DNA of 64,000 nt. Source: Taenia hydatigena. Lineage: Eukaryota > Platyhelminthes > Cestoda > Cyclophyllidea > Taeniidae. The notes below the pieces were generated by a model, which saw only the letters and a list, made by a program, of their open reading frames with translations, made no database searches and was not told the origin of the DNA. Positions 46,012 to 58,559 of the stretch are shown one piece after another (positions within the stretch are counted from its first letter, which is position 1; every line of letters starts with the position of its first letter). The translations under genes and the position numbers were made by a program. Location: contig JADWOT020000002.1 of NCBI GenBank assembly GCA_036345935.2, positions 2,824,692 through 2,888,691 on the forward strand. Reading direction: 5' to 3'.

Positions 46012-48840
46012 AACTGGATTGTGTTCTCTCTCTCCGCCGCGCCTTCCTCATATCTCAATTACTCGTACAACATTCTTCCTCTTCTATTTTTTTCTTCTTT
46101 ACAAATGCTCTTCCATTGAGAAGCATTGACTGCACTTCCACCGCATTCTTGCATTCTCGCCCTCTCCCTTGCCACTCTTCCTTTCCTCTTCCCTTCATTT
46201 CTACAAATATTGAAACCACCATCTTTTTCATTTTGCATTTTTAAGAATTCTTTTTAAGAGTTGCTAACAATGAGAAAGACCTTTTGATTCCAAAGCAAGT
46301 GTAGGCTCTCTATTCTCTATTCTCCTCCCTCACTATTGTTCCTGTGCATCATCTTCAGTGATGAAAGAAAGCTCAATGCTTTACATTTCAACAATACTCC
46401 CGGCTTTTTTAAGTGTAAATTTTTTATTTCATCCCTCCCACTAACGCGTATGTGATGCACACTCATTTACGACTTCTTTAGCCTTCCTTTAACCCTTTCA
46501 TCAATATTCTTGCATCATTCCTTCTCGTCTCCCCGATTGCTGGATGCTCCCTTTCCTTCCTTCCTCTTTTTATTCAATCATTATTCATGCAATTTTTCTT
46601 TACATACCTTTCGCTTCTTTATTTCTTCCCAAAATATTTAACAACTGTCTATTTAAACGACATCAATCCATCCCACTCATCGTCTTACTAATGTAACACA
46701 CACTGCTAATGTTGTCGTAAGATCCATGAATGCATGCACTCACACAAACATGCATCACTGCTTTTTCCCTTTTATTCCCTCTGCGATTCTCTATTCCATT
46801 CTAGCCTCTCCCTCCCTGAGCCCACCTCCACTGACAAAGCCAAAAACTCGCCTTCCCTCCACTGCATTTTTCTCTCACCCACCCATTCCCTTTTCCATGC
46901 AAACTTTACCATCTACAATCCTCAACATTCCCTCCTATTCGCGTTTCATTCACGTTCTCACCTTTCTTTCCGCATTTCTTCCACAAATCTTTATGCTGAT
47001 TCCTTAAATTCCTCCTTTCCTTCTTTATTATCATACGGTTGTCACTTTCCTTCTTATGCTCACATCCCCCGAGAAGCAACTCTGCCCATTCCCTTTCTCC
47101 AACCCACCCACTCACTTTTCCACATACACCTACGGTGTGCACTTTTAGTCACTTCACCGCCACCACTGCTTGTGGCCTACTAGTAGATGCCCTTCCATCC
47201 CTCCCTTCATTCTGTCTTACCTCTATTGTTCGGACAACAAACTTGCCTTCTTTCCTCCCACTTTTATTTTATTTTGTTTGTTCGTCCGTTCCTTCGTATT
47301 TTCTTTTTCGACTTTACCCGCAAAATGCTCCTCCACCTTTAAATGTTTGCTTTCTATCCACAGCTTTCCTCCCTTTTTTTCTTTCCATTTTAACCTTCTG
47401 TAGCCCATTAATCGCATACTCAAGCCTCACACGAGTGCGTTTGACTTCATCACAGCTACAAGCATACTTAAAAGGATGACAAGGCGATAATGTTTTCTAT
47501 TTTTTCCAATCGATTGCAAACATTGTTATGCAGCCGGAGCTCACTGCCTGCAACAAATATTTTTATTCAACAAATTAATCGCACAGTTGTGTCCAATTCC
47601 ATACGTATACTGGTTCTTTCCTCACTAAAACCCTAATAAATGGTAATGCCAGGAAACTCCCTTCAAAAATGGCCCATGTTTTTACGATGCTGAACAGTGG
47701 CAACCTCTTTCTGAAAGTATTTGAGCAATAGCACAGCCACAAACCTGTTGGGTTGATTCCGCCCTAATTTTAATTTGGCAAGTACAATTTAAATTGATTG
47801 ATTGGGCTCACCACTTGAATTCATAAGGCTGCCTCATATTCTACATACCATCCAAATATTCCACCTTGAATTAAACACTTTCATTAGACAAATCGTGAAA
47901 AACATATTTATTTAGTGTTAATGGCTATCTGGGAAATTCCAAATTTTGTTGGCGACAAAATGTCGTTAATTTGGTCAATTTTAATTCTCCTGAGCAAAGC
48001 TGTAATCTAAGAATAACAAGAACCCGATTTTTCGTCCGCTGTAGGATGAAAACACGCGCCGACATCTATACTTGCTCATCTTTCTTAGTCATGCAAACTC
48101 TACTATCTATACCCCGAATCGCCCACCTCCGTCAACCATTTATAAAATCTAACTCCTTTTGCGCGTTCGCTGCACAAATTTTTACCCTTGCTTTTGATTT
48201 CGTCCTCTCTTTCTTCCTCATAATACTTTCCCCTTCCCTTCTCCCACTCACACCTTCCAAGCAGTAGAGGCAAAAGTAGTGGGCTCTCTTGTACCCTCCA
48301 ATTCCCCTCCCTTCCACTCATCCGCAAGCACCTACTAGGCACGCTTTTAAGTCACGCCACCATCTTCCACCGCTTTCGTTTCGCCAACAACTCCGCTACT
48401 TCATTCACTTTCTTTCATTGAGATTAACTTATGAACAAACTAAATGAACACCTGCTTGAACAGTTAGTTTTTTCATTGTGATGCTATTTACCACACGAAT
48501 TACGCATTTCATCTCACCATCACACATACGTGACACCCACATTTGTTATCAATTTACTGTTTCATCTCTAAAATCTCATCACTGATGCAGCAATTTTTTT
48601 CCTATACTTGCATCCATGCACACATATTTATCGCTGCCTCTTCTCCATTCCATCCAACAGTTTCCTTAGTGAATTCTCGACACGCTTACTACTGCCAAAC
48701 TACTTTTTATCAAAATTTTCTTACCTACGATCTGATATTCGCCACTGATCCACTCATCGCAGAATTCTCATTACCTCTTTCACCTGTAATACGCTTTGCT
48801 GGCGTTACCTGGATTTATGGTATTCTTGTGGACACTTAGT
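45990..48840 (+). repeat. Pyrimidine-rich repeat block 1
   Basis: The plus strand is dominated by C and T for about 2.8 kb (runs of TTCC, CCTCC and CTTTC), giving many spurious Ser/Leu/Phe/Pro-rich frames. Sub-blocks resemble each other and block 2 (58560-60470). For example CTTCCATTGAGAAGCATT at about 46108 matches about 59428. GGCCTACTAGTAGATGC near 47173 matches about 58911. The CATGCA...CATCACTGC motif at about 46730 matches about 60078. This is a degenerate, probably non-coding repeat. Confidence 0.7.
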
Positions 48841-51785
48841 AGGCTACCATATCCGAGAGCACTCGACCTGTCTTCCTCCTCCCATTTTGTCACTTATACA
48901 CAGGCCTACACCTTCAATCGCAACCTGTTTTTTATTTCGTTGCACAATGACTGCTGAGCACCAATGCAGATGATCGAGTCCTTTTTTCCTTCCGACATAG
49001 GTGAAGGTAGTTGGCGCCGGAGTGATGAAGACGATTGGCAATGACAAAATGACCTTTCACCTAACCTGAATGTGTAGCCCGTGCTATAACCCTCAGGGCA
49101 CTGAAGAACAGAACGCATGTGTGTGAAGCCATCCTAGAGCATGCCTTGCAGTAAACTCTGGCCTTTATTCATAAGGCCATCCCACCATGCTCCTCCCAAC
49201 ATGCACACATTGCCTCCCTTATAGATCAAAATAATGAAGGCAGTGCACAAATCATGTAAGCTCGAACAGTATAGTTCCCGTGAACTCAAGCGCTTCTTCA
49301 TCGTGCTGTCGCACATGCACACACTCCAATGGTATTTTAACAAAAAGACCTTCTAATCCTTTCGATGTAATTGCCACAGATTTTTGCAAGGCTGCTATCT
49401 CAGGTGATTCGTCAAAACGCCATCTATGCTCTCTTTCAGTGGTGTAAGCAAACGAACTCACGAACAGCTCAATTCGATGAGTTATAATGGCAATAACAAC
49501 AGCCCTCCAAGGAATATCACTATGCCTTCACAATGAGGAGAGAGTATTCATGCTTGAGCACGGTCGTGTGAGGCCATGCTGTCAAAGCCATGAAGTACTT
49601 CGGCAATGGGAAGCACATTTTGGTAACGGAAAAGACTACCATAACAAAACTGCTGCGTTCAAAAGAGCATTCTCAGATCACATTTTTAGTAAATTCATGC
49701 GTACATGCACATATAAAAGTTTTAAATTCGTTAAGGATGACGAACTCATATGAAACCGCTCTCACTCTGATACCATGACTTCATGAAGGAATGTAGTTAC
49801 CGAAAATATGCTCCCTTTCTTTACTCTACAGAACAACAACATAGACAAGGTTGTTTAGGGGATCAACACATGACTCAACACCTCATAGCCTAAATGGTCA
49901 CACAATCTACAGCCACATTCCTCCTTGTCATTATTGACACCTTGATTAAACACGTGTGGCAGCCTAGTGATGACGCTGAAGTGCCTCCCACAACCAGGAG
50001 CTGCTCGCCGTAGAGGCAGTGGCTGACTATTTCAACACACAGAAGTACTGCTCTGAGTGGAAATGCTATCGTGCCAAACTAGTATCCGTGCTGTTTACTC
50101 GTGTCTTAGTGGCTGTCTCAAAATGATCCATGCGAAACAAATCACCCTCATCGTGCATTTGGCTCGCAATACCTACTGCCTTACGTGGAGCCTCACTCGC
50201 TACAATTCTCCACGCCTCCTCCTCTTTCTAGTATCAGGTGACTTCGCATAAAACAATCAAATAACAGTTTGAAACTCGCACACTTTATACCCATGCTTTT
50301 CGTAGGTCGAGTTCACCCCATTACCGACTGCGTTGCATAGGCCCGTAACTCCCCGTCCCTTTACTTCAAAACTACCTGTTTATTGCACGAATGGAATTTG
50401 GGATTCGTCTTCACCAGGCTGTGGCTCCATAGTTTTCTATGTCTAGTAGATGGCTAATGGTTGTTTGCAACGACAGATGCTCACAGCTGTGATGCTTTTG
50501 TGGCCAAAAGAGGTCAAGATTGCATGGTATTTGCCTCATCATTGGCAAAATTTTGCACAAGAGCTGATAAGTGCTGGCAAACCACTGCGTCCAGTTTTGT
50601 TTTTAAGACTGCGTTTAAAGGAAGTGTGAAGTTAAAGTCCTTAGTCTAAGCACTCTCTTCATCATTAACTTTTATCAAACCTCGACGTGAAGCGCGACTT
50701 GTGCCATCCACCTGTTTTAAAGAATGTCTTAAGCATTCTTTTCGAACACAAGGGAAGTAACGACGGCATCCAAATGCAAACTGTAGGTCATAATGAATGA
50801 GGGGTTAGTGCCTCAATGGATGATAACTGCATGCAATACTGGTAATTTTCAGCAACATTCTTTGTGCTTGATTGCCTCAGCACTACCATGTGTCAGTTAA
50901 GGGGTGTCAGACTAGACAACTCCGCTGTCGGCATCGCGAATGGACTAGTTTTGCACTAGCGCCTGTGACAGATCAACCGAAACGTTGAACAAAATGCGTT
51001 TAAACACGGTGCGGTGCTTACGATTTTATAATGCCTTTTAGGCGTTTAGTGTAGATTTGGAATAGGGACAAGCAGACAAATTTCCAGTAAAACATTACGT
51101 TGGCGCTAGACCTAGAAAGTTCTCAACTTAGCGAGAAGGCAAAGACATTTGCTTTCTTCTCTGAGCAAAACAGGGCCAACCCAAAATAAATTCGATGGTT
51201 AAATGCCAAATACCTGACCGCATTGATTCACAAGATCACGTGATTTGTACACAGTCGTGTGTAACCAAATTGATTTGCTTAGATCCTGCTGCGGCCTTAC
51301 CCCTTGGACCGTATTTTTCTTAGTGTGTACATTAACTCACGCATTGGTCACCTTCTGCGTTTGTCAACTATTGTCGTCGCAAGTTTGATTCGCTCACAGT
51401 CGAACGAGTATTTTGGTCACGAATCTATTTACAGCCTAATTTGAGGAAGTCAATTCAAAAGCTAGTTTATTGACTTATGCTTAAGTAAATATTTGCCATA
51501 TGAAGAAGCGCCTTCAAATTCGGCCTCCCTTAAGTTCACTTTACAAAACGTTTCCATGTCTACAAACAAAATGCCCATTCAGTTTCTTGCAATCCCTTAC
51601 AGCGTACGTCGCATTAGTGATTAATTTCCCCATTACTATGTGAAGCTTTGCGTGTTATTCTGCTTGTAAATAACTCCAAAAATCCACCTCAACTAGTGCG
51701 TCAGATCTGGGCAGGGTCGCAATGCCTCCGCTGGAGGGCTAGGATCGCATCCCGTGCAGGTCCAACACCATTGACCGTAGCTGCC
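48841..51785. other. No gene recognised
   Basis: Frames of 60-88 codons occur on both strands around 48844-49778. Around 50000-50130 a plus frame (QELLAVEAVADYF) briefly recalls the RNase H region of retroelements, but no catalytic context is present. A minus-strand donor-like GTGAGT near 49461 has only a 20-codon open stretch before it. Confidence 0.25.
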
Positions 51786-51789
51786 GCAC

Positions 51790-52092
51790 TCAGCGCCACA
51801 TCAAATTTTTCAATTCGAAGTCATCAGCCATCGCCATGCTCCCATCAGCGCAAATCATTGTCTTCTTCCTTCCACCTGACAGCTGTTCTATCCCGGCTTT
51901 AATTGCTTGGCAGCTTGTCAAACCAACGAATTCGGTGCCGTTTGGACAGATAGGCAACTTAGGATTTAGCCATCGAGCACTAGCATGGAGGTGTGGATGG
52001 GCGTTTGCGACGAACGAGTTAGAATCACTTGCAGAGAAAACAGTTTTCACCTTCATACCCTCGACCAGTGCGCTCTTGCGTGCACCGTTCAT
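51790..52092 (-). CDS. Exon-like open frame, 100 codons, unknown function
   Basis: ATG at 52092 on the minus strand opens 100 codons to TGA. The composition is even and protein-like, with blocks VFSASDSNSFVANAHPHLH, CPNGTEFVGLTSCQAIKAG and MICADGSMAMADDFELKN. The plus strand is also open over much of this interval (51836-52338), including a Cys/His patch (CFYCLDVHC). The true strand is therefore not settled. No splice partner or domain was recognised. Confidence 0.25.
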   Translation of the reverse strand: MNGARKSALVEGMKVKTVFSASDSNSFVANAHPHLHASARWLNPKLPICPNGTEFVGLTSCQAIKAGIEQLSGGRKKTMICADGSMAMADDFELKNLMWR

Positions 52093-52339
52093 GGTGCCCT
52101 GAAGTGCAGACTTGCGTTTTCCATTGCCATATTGACTTGCAGTCCCAATATTCAGGTCAATTTACATCGAGACTATCCGAGGGCAACCCATGCGAGCAGC
52201 GAAGCTAAAAAGTGCTTTTATTGCCTAGATGTACATTGTAGGCAAAAGAGGGCAATTGATTTACACATCGTGAGGCAAGTGAAGTCAGAATTCCTGAGGC
52301 GGAGAAGGGCTCAGTGTCCTTATCGTCAAAACTTGTAGT

Positions 52340-54100
52340 GATTTGCGTTGACCCTTTTCATTCGAAGGGTATGGAAGCCAGTGAGGACGTGCTGAACTAG
52401 GAATATGGCACACTTATTTGCGAAATATAATAAGCAACAGGAACTTAAATGAAGAGTAGGCTGTCGAACCTATTCACTAAGACTAACTATAGAAGTGCAC
52501 TGTTAACATTCTGACCATGGAAGCACAGTGACAATTTCGACCACAGGAACAAAATGCATTCCGGCAGTGACTTTTGCTTAGATCAACAGTCATTTTGGGC
52601 AAAGAATCTCACTATCCATTCCGCTATATCGTTCTTCTTAAAAAAAAAATCAGAGACTCTAAAAATGACAACAAATGTTTTTAATGCAGTTTTTTATACT
52701 TAGGTAGTGTGACAGTTTTCTGAAGACGATGGGCTGCGTGGTGAAGAAGAAAGAAGGTCTCGAGAGCCACTACCATTAAGGGGGCCAGGCTAACCTGCGG
52801 AGGCTGAAGTCGACATCAGCCAAAACGAAGTACCAAATGAATTAATCAAAGCCTTACGCATTCAAGTGGCTATTTTGAAAACAGTTACAGCATGGAAACG
52901 CATCCGAAACAGTCGAGCAAGCGTTATGGTATTAGCAGCCTAAAAGACACAAAAACGTGATGCAATTATTTGGGCTTGAATTCTGATTATAAACGCTTTT
53001 GGAAAATAAGTTAATGAGAATTTCGTGCGACTAAAGATCTGAATTTCCTTTAAAGTCTTCGCACTTTGCAATTCTCTCCATTTTGCATTAACTTACGCAC
53101 AATTTTTGGGCTGAACTAGCAGGGTCTGTTAAAATGCGCCTTACTGTCTCGGAAATTTTAAGACTGCATGCAGGCAGCGGCGTTACAAAAAGCTGCAACT
53201 AACGAAGCGCTTAGCCATGATCATTCCATCTTCATAAAATTTTTATAGTTCTCATTTGCATTTGCTTCACACGTCAAAAGTAATGCAGCGGTTGATTCGT
53301 GTGTTCTACTGATCTTTCTGCAGCGAAAATGGGAAAGGATGCATCTACTACGGCGTCTACTTATCCAGTCCACACATCAAGCCTCTTCATGGCAAGAAAG
53401 AACATGCTTTTCTATTAGCAAAGTAATCAGTATTTAGGTTACCGTATTCACCGCATAAACAAGGGCACCAACAAGCGGTAGGACGCTTGAGCCTGCGGGT
53501 GCTCCACGAAGCACTTAAGGACATGGATTCTGCTGTAATCACCTTACATGGACCAACTTGCGGTGATTCTTGACTTAATACACCCTTAAGCATTGGAACT
53601 GCAAATCGCTGCATTTAGGGCTAAGCTATGCAGACACTTTAGAGAGCCTAGGGCTTTGTGTAGACCAATGTAAGCTGATCAGTCAACGCGGTTATTAATG
53701 CGCCCATTGTGCTGCCCATGCTTGAGAGTACGATTGCTTTTGCATGTTATGGAAAAGGAGCGCAATGACCACTTACAAATTGGTCCTGCGACAAGCATTT
53801 TCGGCTCCAGCACGTGCGTCCTACTCCACTCGGCCTCTCATATTAATCAGCATTAAAGACGCCTTTACTGATGTCTACTCCTACTAATATCGTGGATGGG
53901 AACTTAAAGGATTTAAATCAATGCGCACATAAATACCGGCATCTAGCGGCCATTACCTACCTCAAAAATGTATTCAATCATGAAACAATCCTTCTCTAAA
54001 TGGTCGGATCGCATAGTTAGTGGTTCCACATTCCTTCCCTGATCAGCCATGAATAAATTCCTGACTGCAACGCTTTCATCTCGAAATCGTGACAGATAAG
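52340..54100. other. No gene recognised
   Basis: One minus frame (53387-53614) has no motif. A poly-A run of nine bases lies near 52641. No repeat match was noticed. Confidence 0.3.
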
Positions 54101-54108
54101 AGTCTGTC

Positions 54109-54512
54109 TTAAACTAACAGCCTGACCGTATTTTCCTTTTGAGTGAACCACCTGATTTGCATGTAGGCGTTTCCAACTTTGAGCAATTCGTGGAAGACCG
54201 CATGCGTTGCCAATACATGGTCGCTACACATTTGGGCAGCTTTAGTAATGTGAATGGTGAGAGATGAAATGCCAAGTTAACGAGGTTAGCCCACCAAGAT
54301 TTGCGCAGGATTTCGTCTTTAGAAATAGCATGCTTATACGTGAACTGGAATGGGTTAACTCCGTACTCACTGATCCGATGCCAACATTTTAACAAAGATG
54401 TGTTTATTAGTGGCCTTATAACGCAAGTGCATCTAGTCAGCCATTTTAAGTTTGGGTGGAAACTTCTGATTCTCAAAGTTAACTGCAAAATGCTTCGTTT
54501 ATTTGATGACAA
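54109..54512 (-). CDS. Overlapping exon-like frames, possibly frameshifted
   Basis: The minus strand is open from 54512 to 54114 in one frame, with the segment SKDEILRKSWWANLVNLAFH. From 54276 to 54109 a second frame reads SLTIHITKAAQMCSDHVLA then HELLKVGNAYMQIRWFTQKE. Joined by a one-base shift near 54255-54265 they would form one long helical segment. A GTTAGT donor-like site follows near 54117. This could be a degraded exon or two chance frames. No family recognised. Confidence 0.2.
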
Positions 54513-54700
54513 GGATTCTCATTGGACCATACCAAGCCAGCGCCACCGAATTACGCAGCGTAGGTATTCAGCCTATGGGGAAGAGCACCATATGTGAAAT
54601 AGCATCAGAAGCCACTGTTCAATACGACTGCAAAGAACACCACCCGCACAGCACCACCTGCTTCACAGCATGGGCATGTTGCACCGCAATAGATATATCC

Positions 54701-54773
54701 GCTCTCGGGTGGGCTCGAACCACCAACCTTCCGGTTAACAGTCGAACGCGCTAACCGATCGCGCTACGAAGGC
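54701..54773 (-). tRNA. tRNA-Asn(GUU)-like sequence, probably a pseudogene
   Basis: The minus strand folds as a tRNA: a D arm with ATCGGTTAGCGC, an anticodon loop CTGTTAA giving GUU (Asn), and an intact T arm GGTGGTTCGAGCCCACC with a good box B. CCA is not encoded. Defects are a C3-A70 mismatch and a G-U pair in the acceptor stem, an A31-C39 mismatch and a G-U pair in the anticodon stem, and a change in box A relative to the usual eukaryotic form. No T-run terminator lies just downstream. It is likely a tRNA pseudogene or a tRNA-derived repeat head rather than a working gene. Confidence 0.75.
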
Positions 54774-54799
54774 CTGCACACCATCTGCCATGCTACCAA

Positions 54800-57078
54800 A
54801 CTGAACACCGCACCACATTGCAGCGCACTACCACCCACAGGCCTGCTCTCGCTTCCATCTCCTTCAGCCAGCACGGGATAGAGATAGTGACGAATGTACA
54901 AATGGTACGAATGAGGGCGTGAAGTAGGGTGAATGAGAGAAGACAAATACAAGGCGTAGAAGAGCATCTCTGAAGGTTTGTCGCGTGGTGGATATCTTCA
55001 AATCTGACACGTGTGAAGCGATCGGTAGCACGTGATGTGGGCTTCGGACAACATCCCTCGTAAATGACTTTGTAAAAGCAGACATCATTAGCCTTTGTAC
55101 TTCTTCACCTCAAGTGAGTTTCGTCCATCATTGCAAGCACAAAGCAGGAGGAAGAGAATAAAAGGATTTGTCAATACTAATGTGTTTTGACTTAGGAGTA
55201 CTACCTCGTTGTGACTACTTCTCGTTGGCTCTTCACATTTGGTGTTTATTTCTTTTAAGGGGACGCCTCTAAGGCACTTGGGAACATTTAAATTAGTGTG
55301 GGATTTTAATTGATTAAGGTGTTGGTAAGTCCCTCCTTGCGTTTCCTATGGCGCGAGCGAAAGTGCGTTTCTGCTTATTAATTCCGATCTCATGCCAAGG
55401 CCAATTTTCGCCTTGCACCAGGGAGTACCATGGATGTGATCAAGCCTCTCCATCGTAGGCAAAGCAGTGCGAGTTTTCGTCTGGAATAACGAAAGAATAG
55501 TTGAATATGAAGCAAGAGTGTAGGATTTACGGAGGAAAGTAAAGGAAAGGATGTCGAAGGTCATCATCGGATGTCTCTGCACCGTGCTGTGGCACTACAT
55601 TTCCTATTTCCTTTCCACTCTTTTCTGCAAATTTCCGAATTTCTTTACTGACCCACTTTCCTAGCTATGTACTCGAGTGAAGTATGCAGGAATCAGTTTT
55701 GTAGAAGTAATATGAGTTTCCATCGAACCGCACACCCAAAGGCGCAGCCCATAGTTCTACCTTAATAAACTCAATGCACTCGAATATCAGTTGTAAAAAA
55801 ATACTAAAATCAACGAAAATTGGGTTAAGGAGACGAAGGAAAAGCTGAAGCAGGAGAAGAGGAGAAGCTGGTGAGATAACTCGGCCCTAGTTATTAAGAA
55901 TTTAATCCCTTCTAGCCATTCAAGGGCACAGCGGCAAAGTATGGCTGGGGTTTTAGAGAAATAGATAAGAAAGCGACGTCGATAGAGGATGAAAAGCAAA
56001 CCAAACGTGAGTATCTAACGAAGGGGGACTGGAACAATGATGAAGAACTGGATGATGACAACGGCGACGACTTAGGAAACAAGATGAATGGTAGAAGGGA
56101 GGGAAATACTGGCCCATGTTGCAAACTTTTGATTTAACCAGAATTAAACGCTTTTGCGCTTTGCTTTCCAATGTTCAAATACACATTTTATTTGCTAAAA
56201 AAGCTTGAAGTGGGCTAGAACATAGTCGGAAGTGAGTGTCTTAAATATTATGCACCCATATTTGCGTAAAATATGCTGTCTTCGGCGAAACTTAAACTGT
56301 TGCAACCTTCTGCCTCTTCTCATGAATTTCTTGCGCTTGATCGCTTACGATGGATACTTTTAATCTTTCCCTCATCAGAATTGGCGATGGCATTGTCAAA
56401 ATGGTGCTGTTCTTGGGTTGGACGAAATGAGTGCATGGCTATGAGACGCTTTTTGTGCTTTCATCTACTAGGCATTAAGCAGTCTGGTCTGCCTTATATG
56501 TCCTTTCATTTTGATTACCTGAAACGCGCAGCAGATTCGTCGCTTTTGATTAGCTGAGAGCATCTGCCTTTGGAAATAAGAATGTACCGGTCATGGCCAA
56601 AATTACACCAACAGGGAAAAGAGCAAATCTTGCTCTTTGGTCAAGCATGTCTAGACTTAGAAAGACAGATGGAAGTAGTATGCAACAAGAATAACTCGCC
56701 TTCTTTGTAAGCTAATTGCTATGACAGCACAAGTGAGTGAAGTGTAGTTTAAAGTGTGTTGGTTGATCCACACTCTGGAAGTCACCAGACCCGTGAACTT
56801 CTCTAATACACACCATTTCCATGCAATGAAGACAAACTTGCAGCTTAAGAATAGCACAAGTCATGACAATACAAATGGTGTTAAGTGGTGCTAAGCTATC
56901 ATTTGACGGTCGCTGCACTAAATTTAACGTATTTCAGAGTACAAAAATTCCTTTTTTTCACTCGGCACGGGAAGTGTGGGTCAAAATCAACCCTAGAAGC
57001 CACGACAGATGCTGCCTGATTTTCTCAGGTGCTATGCTTTGTTCACTGTCTCTTCCCATCCTTTAAAAGAGTGAATAA
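54800..57078. other. No gene recognised
   Basis: Frames on both strands of 65-95 codons (for example 56273-56557 plus) show no motif or splice support. 55800-56130 is purine-rich on the plus strand, which gives Ser/Phe/Leu-rich minus frames. Confidence 0.3.
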
Positions 57079-57178
57079 NNNNNNNNNNNNNNNNNNNNNN
57101 NNNNNNNNNNNNNNNNNNNNNNNNNNNNNNNNNNNNNNNNNNNNNNNNNNNNNNNNNNNNNNNNNNNNNNNNNNNNNN
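57079..57178. other. Assembly gap of 100 N
   Basis: Exactly 100 Ns, the usual placeholder for a scaffold gap of unknown size. Frames that cross it are artefacts. Confidence 0.99.
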
Positions 57179-58559
57179 TGGACCAAAATGTTGCCGTGTG
57201 TAGTGCAAGCAGCGATAAAGACAAGGAGACACGTGGATAAAGCTGGAACTGCGCGCTCATGTGTCGAGGTGTAGTATGGCCATGGTACAGTCTCCAGTTC
57301 CTCCACCACCCTCACTTATGTGTTAGTCAGTGCTCCAGAAGGGAAGGAGAGGGCAACAGCGAAATAAAGGCAGGAAGAAGCATTAACCACCATGCAGCGT
57401 AGGACGTGCTGTGATTCTTTTAAACTGCCTCCTTTTTTGGCTCTTGATCGAAGACCTATCATTCCATCGCCACTATAGACGGCTCAGATTCTAACGAAAC
57501 ATGAAAAGTGCAAGTCGGTTGCACGTGTGAAGTTCTGAGTCAGCTGTTGAAACATCAAGGCAGTTGTGTTCCAGCGGCAACACCATGTTTAGCACTACGA
57601 GGGCAGATTCATTACATTGGTGACATTTCTACTATTACGAGATGAAACAACGAGACGCCAGCAGAACTCTCATTAACCAGTGGGAACGCTGCACTTTAAT
57701 TGCTTCAGATCAAGTGCTTCCTAAGGCCATGCACTCAACTCTTGCAGAAGCTGATAAAATTGGCAAGCTTGTGGACTTCCTTTGGTCACTTCAGCAATCC
57801 AGCTATATGCTGACTTTAATAAATTAAAGCTTAGATAAATAAGGCGGAGTAATTTTAACCTGAAGTTATTTAAAATAACCTGGCAGAATCGGTTGGGTAC
57901 GAGAGCGAAAAATGTTCCCTGCATTTAAAATTTCATAGTCTGGTCACCGACTACAATCGTCTGACCGAAGACTTCAGAGTTCTCACTGTATTCCTTGGCG
58001 ACACTGTCTGCACTTCGATCAAAAGCTAAATCCCTTCCGTTGTGATTGAAGTGATTTCTGGAGCGTTACGCTGCCTATACGGCTGCTTGGAAATGTACTG
58101 ACCTCCAGTTAGTCCACTTACAGCCGATGTTGCAATTAATGTCAAAGATTGCACATACTGCGTAAACTTACTGATCTCTCTTTTCCATGCTGCTCCCTTC
58201 GTTCACATTGTGTTGTCATTGTTGATACAATATTTCGTCCACAGGTGGTTTTTAACTAAGTTGACACGACTAACCGACTACCACCTAAGCTAAAATTACC
58301 TTGCACCTTTTTATCGGTTCATTCATTTATAGTGCTACTGTGCATTTATTTATTGGCACTGACACATCAAACAAGCTTATTAATATAATTTATAGGCCCA
58401 TATTTATTGCATACATGGTTGTCTGAACGGTGGTAATGCAATTCTAACGAATGATTTTTGGGTCGATCTGCCTTCGCCTGTGGAGATGTTTTTCGATTTA
58501 ATAACCTATCTGCAATTTGATCGGTTTGGGTGGCGCGAATTTGGTTCAGAATATCTAGA
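57179..58559. other. No gene recognised
   Basis: A 61-codon plus frame (57642-57827) reads protein-like but has no splice partner or motif. Nothing else stands out. Confidence 0.3.

Noticed and set aside
46726..47479. Overlapping 93-149 codon plus-strand frames
   Set aside because: They come from strong C/T bias. They are Ser/Leu/Phe/Pro-rich, overlap in several frames, and are not preserved in the related block at 58.5-60.4 kb.
49990..50130. Possible retroelement RNase H-like stretch (QELLAVEAVADYF)
   Set aside because: Only about a dozen residues resemble it. No catalytic Asp/Glu context, no reverse transcriptase motif and no long frame nearby.
57029..57315. Frames spanning the N gap
   Set aside because: About a third of each is unknown sequence.
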